Notes under the pieces: generated by a model
The model's database searches: none
The model's input: the letters and a program-made list of their open reading frames with translations, nothing else
Told to the model about the DNA's origin: nothing
Made by a program: the position numbers and the translations under genes
Shown: one piece after another, positions 1-6,053 of the stretch
Layout of the letters: each line of letters starts with the position of its first letter
Numbering within the stretch: position 1 is the stretch's first letter
NCBI GenBank assembly: GCA_003512525.1
Contig: DOQG01000058.1
Span: forward strand, 100,559-106,914
Direction: 5' to 3'
Length of the DNA: 6,356 nucleotides
From: Oscillospiraceae bacterium
GTDB taxonomy: Bacteria > Bacillota > Clostridia > Oscillospirales > Ruminococcaceae

Positions 1-2827
1 CGTTGCTTGTAAACGTCTTTATGGACTTCCACTTTGTGCCGTCATATACATCGATCATGTATCCGTCTGCCGAAGTGTTCTTATCCCATTGAAGCTTGAT
101 ATCACTGCTTGTTTTCGCGGCACACTTCATTCCCGTTGTAGTGTACGGTTTTGTGTTGACGTTAAGGGTAACATAATCACTTGATAAGTTATCTCTGTAC
201 GCTTTTAACCTGAACGAATATGCAGTACCTGCAATGAGTCCGCTTACATTGTACGAAACCGTGGAGCTGTTATTTATCTTTGCAATCTGTGTCCACTTTC
301 CGCCCTTGTACTGCTCTATCTCATAACCGCTCGCGTTTGCGTTCTTATCCCACTTCAGCGAAACACTCGATGAAGTCGCCGATTCCGCCGCAAACCCTGT
401 AGGAGTTGCAACATCATTGTCGATCTTGATTTCCGTATAACCGAGAATATAGTAGTATTTGTATTTTGAATTGTAACTGTAATCCTGTCTGACCTGAGTT
501 CCGTTCAGATAGAATTTTGCTTTTTTGAGATTATACTCATAGCAGTCGGCATTGATGTATATATAGCACCAGTACGTCTTGCCCTTCTCAAATACAGTCG
601 GTGTTTTCCATTCTTCATCGTCATACCAGTCAATACTTATAAGGCTCATATGCTCAGGAAGATTATGTGAGATTAAACTCTTTGCCGGAGTTCCTCCTGC
701 CTTCGGAGGTGTTATCTGTACATATATATTCTGATCATATTCTTCAAACGGCACTCTCAGACTGTTAATCACTACCGTTCCGTCATTGGAAACCGTGAAC
801 AGTTCCTTGTCTTCGGATGTCAGCCAGAATCCTTCTCTGTAAGTATCAAGCCTGCATCGGAATATGTATCCGGGAGAAAGCGCATACCCCGACTTAGGTG
901 TTACCTTGAATTCAACTACATAACAGTTATCTACTATAAGTTCGTCATCGTCGTAAACCTCTTCGTTATATTCCCATGTGTTTAAAAGCGGCGTAACAAG
1001 AGTTACCGAATATTTATCAGGTTCCGATGAAGTAAGTTGCAGATCGTTTACCTTTCTGTAAGGCAGGAAGTTGCTGATTTCGACCCCGACCGTCCTGATT
1101 CCTTCATCGCAAACAAGAACGCTCTTAAATGCAATCTCGTTAAGACCGATGTAAATATGGTCTGCCGCTTGCCATTCATTTGCGGGATCCTCAAACCGGC
1201 GCATCTTTACCGTGCCGGTTGTATACGCTGCAACGTATCCGCTGTTCAGCTTTACTTTTATAAATATGTTGTATTTGAAGCCTTTGCTCAGCTGACGATC
1301 GTTTACTATATTGTTTCCGTAAACATCACGGATATTGTTTATCGTCAGACTGTATTTTTCGGGTTCACCCGACGCAACGCTGACATCGCTTAACGTCGAA
1401 CCTCCGTGAAAGCCCGACACGACCGCCTTGATTTCCGTTACGGCTTCAAAGTCATAATCAATTATTATTATCTCATTGATTCTCAGCACATTGCCGTAAT
1501 TTATAACAGCCTTATACAGCATTGTGCATTTTTCCGTAACCTCCGGCGGCGTATACGACAGATCGTTTATAGCTTCTGGAATTCCTGTGAACGAGCCGAA
1601 ATTCTTGGATACATACCAATCTACCGTTTTTATCGGATCGCCCGTACCGTACGGATTGGGAGCCTGAGTGAGCAGGTCAATCTTACCTACGCTGTTGCTG
1701 TTGACGGTAAAACGTGTGCGCTTGTTATTGCTCAGCACATAATTATTTCTGTCGGTCTTCAGCCTGCAGATTTCGTCTGCGCCTCTTGCGGCCATAGCCT
1801 TCTTTTCGTCAATGCCGGCCTGCGGTGCGGTAAGCAGAGTCGTGTACTCTACCTTTTCTGCAGAATTTGTGATTGTACCTGCTTTAGAAGTAAGCACCGC
1901 CTTCTCGGTAGGATAATATACCTCTATATCATTTGGGCTAAGCGGCATTGTTCCGCCCAGGAGCGTTATGTTGTAATACTTTTTCTGTAACGCCTCGTCA
2001 CTTGTAACACGGACAAAATACGGATCGGAAATTATCGTTCCCGTTTTATCGGTCACTCTGCCCTTGCTCTTGTTTGTGATGGTTCCGCCCGTCATAACCA
2101 GCGATGCGTAATAATCACAACCGTCTATCGAGGAGAGCGCTATACTGGAGGTAGTTACTATAGTACCTCCGTTTATCAGAGCAGTAGAATTAAGCGTTCT
2201 TTGTTTGCCGGCAAAACCGTTATCCAGCTTTATCGGAGTACCGATCTGTGCGTCAAAATAACCGTCGTTGATTACAAGATCCGATGCACTCAGCTTGATC
2301 ATTTCACAATACATCGCATTGGTACCCGTGTAGCAGAATGTACCTCCGTTTATAACGATCGTACTTCTGTTCTCAGCCAAAAACAGATTCTGGGCTACAT
2401 CCTTGGCATAGAAATACATTTTACCCGTTCCCACCGAGTCCTCGATGGTCAGCTTACTGTATTCGACGCTCAACAGATGATCCTTCGAGTCAATACTGTT
2501 ACCTGTCTTTTTAAGCGTATAACCGGCAAGGTCCAGCGTCTTGTCACTTTCTATAGGCGGACACAAGCTCGTCAGATAGTTAGGTTTATATTCCTCAGGG
2601 TCGCAGTCAATATCTGCGCCAAGCCTTATCTTAGACTCCTCACTGCCGTTGTATGCCAATCTCAGCTGCCGGTAACTACGGACGATAAGGTATCCGTCAC
2701 TTGAATACTCTGTGCTTTCACCGTCGGTGCCTGCGGCACTGATAGGTATGATTGTCAGCGGCAGTGCGGTTATCATAATAGCAAGTGCCGCAAACAAAGC
2801 CGTAATGCGTTTAAATTTTATTTTCAT
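1..2827 (-). CDS. Large secreted beta-helix / fibronectin type III protein, C-terminus missing
   Basis: The frame is open from an ATG at 2827 to the window edge, giving 942 residues without a stop. It starts with a signal peptide: basic MKIKFKR, a hydrophobic core, and likely cleavage after SAA near residue 32. Residues about 45-60 resemble the short entry segment (SYRQLRLAY) common before beta-helix domains. Residues about 94-256 carry repeated strand/turn motifs (LDLAGYTLKK, INGGTF, INDGYF, INGGTI, MTGGTI) typical of right-handed parallel beta-helices. Three related beta-rich modules lie near residues 465-545, 574-656 and 703-771, sharing patterns such as EPxKYSxT and KxxSGY. A fibronectin type III domain covers about 806-892 (LKWDKNANASGYEIEQY) and a second begins at about 893 (LQWDKNTSADGYMIDVY) and runs off the edge. 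I infer an extracellular adhesin or glycan-binding role; no catalytic residues are recognisable. Any anchor, dockerin or sorting signal would be outside the window. Confidence 0.88.
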   Translation of the reverse strand, partial: MKIKFKRITALFAALAIMITALPLTIIPISAAGTDGESTEYSSDGYLIVRSYRQLRLAYNGSEESKIRLGADIDCDPEEYKPNYLTSLCPPIESDKTLDLAGYTLKKTGNSIDSKDHLLSVEYSKLTIEDSVGTGKMYFYAKDVAQNLFLAENRSTIVINGGTFCYTGTNAMYCEMIKLSASDLVINDGYFDAQIGTPIKLDNGFAGKQRTLNSTALINGGTIVTTSSIALSSIDGCDYYASLVMTGGTITNKSKGRVTDKTGTIISDPYFVRVTSDEALQKKYYNITLLGGTMPLSPNDIEVYYPTEKAVLTSKAGTITNSAEKVEYTTLLTAPQAGIDEKKAMAARGADEICRLKTDRNNYVLSNNKRTRFTVNSNSVGKIDLLTQAPNPYGTGDPIKTVDWYVSKNFGSFTGIPEAINDLSYTPPEVTEKCTMLYKAVINYGNVLRINEIIIIDYDFEAVTEIKAVVSGFHGGSTLSDVSVASGEPEKYSLTINNIRDVYGNNIVNDRQLSKGFKYNIFIKVKLNSGYVAAYTTGTVKMRRFEDPANEWQAADHIYIGLNEIAFKSVLVCDEGIRTVGVEISNFLPYRKVNDLQLTSSEPDKYSVTLVTPLLNTWEYNEEVYDDDELIVDNCYVVEFKVTPKSGYALSPGYIFRCRLDTYREGFWLTSEDKELFTVSNDGTVVINSLRVPFEEYDQNIYVQITPPKAGGTPAKSLISHNLPEHMSLISIDWYDDEEWKTPTVFEKGKTYWCYIYINADCYEYNLKKAKFYLNGTQVRQDYSYNSKYKYYYILGYTEIKIDNDVATPTGFAAESATSSSVSLKWDKNANASGYEIEQYKGGKWTQIAKINNSSTVSYNVSGLIAGTAYSFRLKAYRDNLSSDYVTLNVNTKPYTTTGMKCAAKTSSDIKLQWDKNTSADGYMIDVYDGTKWKSIKTFTSN

Positions 2828-2836
2828 AATCCTTTA

Positions 2837-2842
2837 CCTCCT
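2837..2842 (-). promoter_or_regulatory. Strong Shine-Dalgarno site of the large secreted protein
   Basis: The minus strand reads AGGAGG followed by 9 nt and then ATG at 2827. This perfect site fixes the start codon and fits the signal peptide that immediately follows. Confidence 0.9.
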
Positions 2843-2882
2843 CATTATAATTTTCAAAGTTCATATAAGCCCACTGCTCTTT

Positions 2883-2888
2883 ATTATA
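2883..2888 (-). promoter_or_regulatory. Candidate -10 box for the large secreted protein
   Basis: A TATAAT lies about 56 nt upstream of the start codon on the minus strand. At 17-nt spacing the -35 hexamer is ATTCTT, which is poor, so the promoter would be weak or activator-dependent. Another TATAAT at 2995-3000 is also possible but has no good -35. A third, next to the AGGAGG, is too close to the ribosome binding site to serve. Confidence 0.35.
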
Positions 2889-2915
2889 TTTTACACCGCT
2901 TTCAGAAGAATGACA

Positions 2916-2931
2916 TTACCCAGATGGGTAA
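2916..2931. promoter_or_regulatory. Operator-like palindrome upstream of the large secreted protein
   Basis: TTACCC-AGAT-GGGTAA is a perfect 6-bp-arm inverted repeat. It ends just upstream of the position expected for the -35 box of the candidate promoter at 2883-2888. Its core closely resembles a palindrome in the YabE-like leader (5301-5312). It could be a regulator site or a small RNA hairpin; the sequence does not decide. Confidence 0.35.
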
Positions 2932-2967
2932 ATCGTGCAATTTATCTTGATCCCGCATTACATTTTA

Positions 2968-2981
2968 CATTGCCGGCAATG
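2968..2981. repeat. 14-bp perfect palindrome CATTGCCGGCAATG
   Basis: A fully self-complementary 14-mer lies in the intergenic region, directly followed by CCCGGG. It sits about 140 bp upstream of the secreted protein's start. No T-tract follows on either strand, so it is not an intrinsic terminator. It may be a binding site or a remnant of a repeat element. Confidence 0.4.
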
Positions 2982-3214
2982 CCCGGGTTCGGTAATTATA
3001 CAGCTTTTCCGCAACAAAACTCCGGTCGCAGTTTCCTCTTACGGTACAAAAATCGGCAGACACATTTTCAGCGCCTGCCGTATCAATTTTTCTTTTGTCC
3101 AACGCAGTAACGCTGCATTTAAGCTCTGTCGCCGCGCTCTAGCGCATTCGGCGGCAAAGCCGCGATGCACATCATCCTTGAAAACACCGTTTCCCATATG
3201 GTGCATTGCCGAAA
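2982..3214. other. Gene-free flank of the repeat array with short hairpins
   Basis: No convincing gene is present. A 65-residue minus-strand frame (3039-3236) runs from inside the first repeat copy into this flank and has no plausible ribosome binding site or recognisable domain. The right part is rich in inverted repeats. These are GCGC-TCTA-GCGC, GCGGC-AAA-GCCGC at 3151-3163, an ATGCAC/GTGCAT pair about 30 nt apart, and a TGCC/GGCA hairpin right at the array edge. The last resembles the TTGCC-TATC-GGCAA hairpin inside the repeat unit, so the flank may be a diverged or inverted piece of the same element. Confidence 0.5.
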
Positions 3215-3981
3215 GGCAGTCACAGCTTTTTGCCATGACCGCCCTATTATTTTCTTTATTGCTCTGTGTGACCCCGCCGTTGCACTATCTGTTGCCTATC
3301 GGCAATATATCCAAAGGCGGAATTGTCAGCGGCGACCCGCCGTCAGGACTTTGTTTGTCACGTTACTGCAAAAGCAAGGGCAGTCACAGCTTTTGCCACG
3401 ACTGCCCTATCATTGTCTTTATTACTCTGTGCGACCCCGCCGTTGCGCTATCTGTTGCCTATCGGCAATATATCCAAAAGGCGGAATTGTCAGTGGCGAC
3501 CCGCCATCAGGAATTTGCTTGTCACGTTACTGCAAAAGCAAGGGCAGTCACAGCTTTTTGCCATGACCGCCCTATCATTGTCTTTATTACTCTGTGCGAC
3601 CCCGCCGTTGCACTATCTGTTGCCTATCGGCAATATATCCAAAGGCGGATTTGTCAGCGGCGACCCGCCATAAGGACTTTGCTTATCACGTTACTGCAAA
3701 AGCAAGGGCAGTCACAGCTTTTCGCCATGACCGCCCTATCATCTTCTTTATTGCTCTGTGTGACCCCGCCGTTGCACTATCTGTTGCCTATCGGCAATAT
3801 ATCCAAAGGCGGAATTGTCAGCGGCGACCCGCCATCAGGACTTTGTTTGCCACGTTACTGCAAAAGCAAGGGCAGTCACAGCTTTTTTGCCATGACCGCC
3901 CTATCATCTTCTTTATCGCTCTGTGTGACCCCGCCGTTGCACTATCTGTTGCCTATCGGCAATATATCCAAAGGCGGAATT
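3215..3981. repeat. Tandem array of a 164-bp unit, 4 full copies plus a truncated fifth
   Basis: Copies begin with GGCAGTCACAGC at 3215, 3379, 3543, 3707 and 3871, an exact 164-bp spacing. The fifth stops matching after about 111 bp (GGCGGAATT, ending at 3981). Copies differ by a limited number of substitutions and one-base changes in homopolymers (four to six T after CAGC, and AAAA versus AAA before GGCGG). Copies 2 and 3 share variants, as do 4 and 5, which fits stepwise duplication. A 31-bp block, 3285-3315 in copy 1, is identical in all five except for one A/G difference just before it in copy 2. It includes the hairpin TTGCC-TATC-GGCAA. Because 164 is not a multiple of three, any reading frame shifts at every copy, which argues against coding. 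The array lies between the YabE-like gene and the large secreted protein. Confidence 0.93.
3378..3407 (-). other. Recurrent stem-loop of the repeat unit (copy 2 shown)
   Basis: In copy 2 GGGCAGTC (3378-3385) pairs with GACTGCCC (3400-3407) across a 14-nt loop. The other copies have GGGCAGTCA opposite TGACCGCCC; copy 1 lacks the outermost pair. Read as minus-strand RNA, those copies pair throughout with one G-U, whereas plus-strand RNA would carry an A-C mismatch. The stem is followed on the minus strand by TTGCTTTTGC, too interrupted for a good terminator, though weak attenuation is possible. Confidence 0.5.
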
Positions 3982-3985
3982 TGCC

Positions 3986-4000
3986 GTGCCCCACGGGCAC
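3986..4000 (-). other. Hairpin just after the YabE-like stop codon
   Basis: On the minus strand GTGCCC-GTG-GGGCAC forms a 6-bp GC-rich stem beginning 7 nt after the TAA. It is followed by GGCAAATTCC rather than a T-tract, so it does not qualify as a Rho-independent terminator. It could protect the 3' end or act with Rho. No better terminator was found before the repeat array, so read-through into the array is plausible. Confidence 0.45.
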
Positions 4001-4007
4001 CGCCGCA

Positions 4008-5261
4008 TTAGCCGTTGCCGACTTCTACAACATAGATATCAACGTACTGAAGTCCCCATGCACAAGCATCATCATAGTGCTCTTCGGTACTGCCCATATA
4101 TACGTCAACAGGGATCGTTCCTGCCATCATACCCTCGCCTGTATCTGCCGCTATAGCATAGCCGTAGCAGATGTTGTCGTACTGACCGACAATGTACAGC
4201 TTTGAGCCATAAGGGATCACATCGGGATTTACCGCAACTGTGCCTATCTCGGCAAGTCTGCCGCTGGCTGTGTATGCTCCCGCGGGAGCTGTGTAGGCTG
4301 TAGCTTTGCCTGATACTACATACTCATAGTCAACAGGTCTGCCGTTCTTAAGTACGATAGACGTATCATCAATTTTGCAATAAGGAGTTACGATCGCCGC
4401 ACCCTCGGCTATAACCTCGTCAACCTTCTTTGTAACTACCTTTGTTGTCTTCTTGACATCGGTCTTTACGCCGTCGATGTAAGTAGTCGTTGTAGTTGTT
4501 CTTATCTTGCCGTTTACACCCTTTGTGCGAACCTCGCTCTGACCTATAGCCAGAATGTTGGTCGTAACCGTTGAGGTCTGATAAGGGATCGTCTTATCCT
4601 GCGTTTCGGTCTTGATCTCGACTCTTGAAACCTTTATCTCGGTAGGCTCGGTGATCTTGGTTTCAAGCTCCTCGCTTACCATATCGTTCTTGCCGAGCGT
4701 TACTCCGGCTCTTTTCAAAAGCTCGGAAACCGTGTTATCAAGACACTTTACGGTAGTTGTCTTACCATCGGCAGTTACCTTGACATCATACGCTCTTGTG
4801 ATCGCTATCTTCTGACCGTCTTCAAGAACCGTGTCCTTAGAAGGTGATACCTTGTCGTACTTGCCGAGCTCAACGCCTGCCTGTTCAAGAAGCTGTGCTA
4901 CCGTGGCATCAACGCTGTGCACTGTAGCTGTCTTCTTTCCGTCCTCGAGTACGTCGGCATCAAACGCTCTCTCAATAGTGAGAGTAGCAGTTGCCACGTT
5001 TTCCTCGAAGCCGGTAAACTCAATCCTGTCATAAGCACCCAGAGTGATATGGTTCTCTCTGAGTATCTCGTAAGGATCGTCACTTACCGTATAAACAATA
5101 CGCTTTTCGTTCTCGTCTATTATCTGTACATCATTTCTGAAATAGAGCAGACCTGTCATCAGGAATGCTCCGAAGATACTGCCGAATATCAGCAGTATTT
5201 TAAGTGCTGCGTTCTTTGATATGCGTATTGTCAGTCCGGTGTTTCTGAATCTGGGAAACAT
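4008..5261 (-). CDS. yabE: YabE-like cell-wall protein (anchor, 3x DUF348, G5, 3D)
   Basis: The 417-residue product starts MFPRFRNTGL and has a membrane segment at about 19-40, so the rest is outside the membrane. Three DUF348 repeats follow at about 44-82, 94-140 and 155-200 (TVAQLLEQAGVELGKYD, TVSELLKRAGVTLGKND). A G5 domain covers about 208-287, threonine-rich and ending KKVDEVIAEG. The 3D domain is at about 318-413 (ATAYTAPAGAYTASG, VAVNPDVIPYGSKLYI, AADTGEG, VDVYM, AWGLQYVDIYVVE). This order matches Bacillus YabE. In that family the 3D domain is related to the MltA lytic transglycosylase barrel, and G5 is thought to bind cell-wall sugars. Of the three aspartates that name the domain, the first appears as Asn345; Asp373 and Asp386 are present. 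The frame extends to a GTG at 5354, but only ATG 5261 has a ribosome-binding site and a normal N-terminus. Function as a peptidoglycan-cleaving or remodelling enzyme is inferred from the family. Confidence 0.93.
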   Translation of the reverse strand: MFPRFRNTGLTIRISKNAALKILLIFGSIFGAFLMTGLLYFRNDVQIIDENEKRIVYTVSDDPYEILRENHITLGAYDRIEFTGFEENVATATLTIERAFDADVLEDGKKTATVHSVDATVAQLLEQAGVELGKYDKVSPSKDTVLEDGQKIAITRAYDVKVTADGKTTTVKCLDNTVSELLKRAGVTLGKNDMVSEELETKITEPTEIKVSRVEIKTETQDKTIPYQTSTVTTNILAIGQSEVRTKGVNGKIRTTTTTTYIDGVKTDVKKTTKVVTKKVDEVIAEGAAIVTPYCKIDDTSIVLKNGRPVDYEYVVSGKATAYTAPAGAYTASGRLAEIGTVAVNPDVIPYGSKLYIVGQYDNICYGYAIAADTGEGMMAGTIPVDVYMGSTEEHYDDACAWGLQYVDIYVVEVGNG

Positions 5262-5425
5262 ATATCCGCCTTTCGTCCTCATATCTGTAGGTTTAAGCAG
5301 TACCCATATGGGCATCACGGCATTAAATTTACGGCTATATCCGTCTGTCACCACTGACCGTGTACGATAAGCCCCATACGGGGAAAACCGCTGCTACGTT
5401 TATTATTGGGCTTTTTTCAAGCTCT
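5262..5425 (-). promoter_or_regulatory. Long structured 5' leader of the YabE-like gene
   Basis: The expected transcription start near 5424 leaves about 160 nt before the start codon. In minus-strand orientation it contains the hairpins CCCC-GTAT-GGGG (5372-5383), ACGG-ATATAG-CCGT, and CCCATATGGG near 5302-5311. I looked for the conserved parts of the c-di-AMP (ydaO) riboswitch, which often precedes cell-wall hydrolase genes, and did not find them. It could be an unrecognised cis-regulatory RNA, or simply a long leader. Confidence 0.45.
5266..5273 (-). promoter_or_regulatory. Ribosome binding site deciding the YabE-like start
   Basis: The minus strand reads AAAGGCGG-ATAT-ATG: one mismatch from AAGGAGG, with a short 4-nt spacer. 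The alternative in-frame starts upstream (GTG 5354 and two ATGs) lack such a site and would put a polar leader before the membrane anchor. Confidence 0.65.
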
Positions 5426-5430
5426 AGACA

Positions 5431-5459
5431 ATTATAATTTCCGTTTTGCAAAATGTCAA
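5431..5459 (-). promoter_or_regulatory. Consensus sigma-A promoter of the YabE-like gene
   Basis: The minus strand has TTGACA (5454-5459), exactly 17 bp, then TATAAT (5431-5436), both perfect consensus. Transcription should begin near 5423-5425. Such a strong core promoter upstream of a potentially harmful wall hydrolase suggests that control comes from nearby sites or from the leader. Confidence 0.9.
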
Positions 5460-5478
5460 ATAGTTTCGGTCAGTCATT

Positions 5479-5500
5479 TTTGTTGAAAATGCACAACAAA
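5479..5500. promoter_or_regulatory. Inverted repeat between the -35 box and the tandem sites
   Basis: TTTGTTG and CAACAAA are 7-bp inverted arms around an 8-nt centre, 19 bp upstream of the -35 box. The location suits a regulator, but AT-rich inverted repeats arise easily by chance, so this is tentative. Confidence 0.3.
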
Positions 5501-5544
5501 TTTTTGTTACCGTTTTGTAACCTTTTTGTTACCGTTTTGTAATC
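5501..5544. promoter_or_regulatory. Two tandem WalR (YycF)-like boxes, 22-bp repeat
   Basis: A 22-bp sequence is present twice in direct succession with one mismatch. Each copy holds a match to the WalR consensus TGTWAH-N5-TGTWAH on the plus strand: TGTTAC-CGTTT-TGTAAC at 5505-5521 and TGTTAC-CGTTT-TGTAAT at 5527-5543. The 22-bp phase places both on the same face of the helix, about 45-85 bp upstream of the -35 box. WalRK is the essential wall-homeostasis two-component system of Firmicutes and in Bacillus controls autolysin genes, including 3D-domain proteins. The boxes point away from the gene, unlike typical activating sites, and each is also an inverted repeat (GTTAC/GTAAC), so another dimeric regulator is possible. 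Confidence 0.6.
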
Positions 5545-5833
5545 AGTAAATTATTGGATTATGTTGACTGATTTTGTAATTTAATTTGTTAATCTGCCCA
5601 AATTTGAAGTTTGGATTTTCATTGTGTTTTTGCACAAATATAATCGACTTTTTCGTGTAGTTTTACAGCGATTATAATATGAAATGGTAATTTAGTTTCA
5701 CGGCAGAAACTGACAAAACGGCTTTGTATACAGCAAAAATGCCGTTTATTGCGTGTCTGTAGGGTGACTGAGCTGTGAATGTAATCGTATACTTGCAAGA
5801 CGATTTAGGGTCGATTTTATGTCGGGAGCGTGT
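5545..5833. other. AT-rich gene-free stretch with minor inverted repeats
   Basis: No coding region with a ribosome binding site is visible on either strand. Minor structures are CCAAA/TTTGG at 5598-5614, TTGTG/CACAA at 5622-5637, and AAACGGC/GCCGTTT arms at 5716-5722 and 5741-5747 with an 18-nt loop. A TGTAAT and TGTTAA pair at 5575-5592 resembles half a WalR box but has a 6-bp spacer. A TATAAT near 5674 on the plus strand lacks a good -35. A small RNA cannot be excluded. Confidence 0.45.
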
Positions 5834-5979
5834 CCTTTATATATTATAATAGTATAGTCGGTTTTTGTGGTTCAAACGGTGGTTGATTTTGCGGCGTTTT
5901 TGGTATGAACAATGATACATAAAAAATACAGCCTTTAGTTCAAGGCTGTATCGGGGTCATACTATATATAATATAAAGG
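5834..5979. repeat. AT-rich inverted arms bounding a terminator-containing segment
   Basis: The left arm (5834-5855) starts CCTTTATATATT and ends AGTAT. The right arm (5959-5979) is its imperfect reverse complement, ending AATATAAAGG. The whole spans about 146 bp with no coding content. It could be a small non-autonomous inverted-repeat element, or paired AT-rich promoter-like sequence arising by chance. No convincing target-site duplication is visible (only GT on each side). Confidence 0.4.
5920..5951 (-). terminator. Rho-independent terminator for the hydrolase gene
   Basis: On the minus strand ATACAGCCTT, loop GAACTA, AAGGCTGTAT forms a perfect 10-bp stem running directly into TTTTTT. There is no T-tract on the plus strand, so it is directional. 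It ends transcription of the hydrolase gene about 100 nt after its stop and insulates the YabE-like promoter. Confidence 0.9.
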
Positions 5980-6018
5980 GTAGATCTGCGTATGGAGGTT
6001 TTCTCCGTTGAAGCGTTT

Positions 6019-6037
6019 ATATTTGCAATGCAAATAT
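6019..6037. repeat. 19-bp palindrome after the hydrolase gene
   Basis: ATATTTGCA-A-TGCAAATAT is a perfect inverted repeat with 9-bp arms and a single central base, 17 bp past the hydrolase stop. The arms are too AT-rich and the centre too small for a good terminator. It resembles a dimeric-protein binding site, but its place in a 3' untranslated region makes a role uncertain. Confidence 0.4.
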
Positions 6038-6053
6038 TTTGCCTGCTATTATA

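Noticed and set aside
1037..2704. Plus-strand open frames of 118 to 167+ residues opposite the secreted protein
   Set aside because: They are antisense shadows of a continuous minus-strand gene with signal peptide and recognisable domains. They have no ribosome binding sites and no domains.
3039..3236. 65-residue minus-strand small protein at the array edge
   Set aside because: It starts inside a repeat copy, lacks a ribosome binding site and shows no recognisable domain or signal.
3215..3981. CRISPR array
   Set aside because: The 164-bp unit repeats without unique spacers; CRISPR repeats are much shorter and separated by variable spacers.
3986..4000. Intrinsic terminator after the YabE-like gene
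   Set aside because: The stem is good but no T-tract follows on the minus strand.
2935..4011. A 358-residue plus-strand open frame across the repeat array, plus shorter frames in the other phases
   Set aside because: The 164-bp period shifts frame at each copy, so the same DNA is read in three different frames in turn. No ribosome binding site or known domain is present, and the frame exists only because the unit has few stops.
5262..5354. N-terminal extension of the YabE-like protein to the GTG at 5354
   Set aside because: No ribosome binding site supports it, it overlaps the hairpin-rich leader, and the extra 31 residues would precede a normal membrane anchor.
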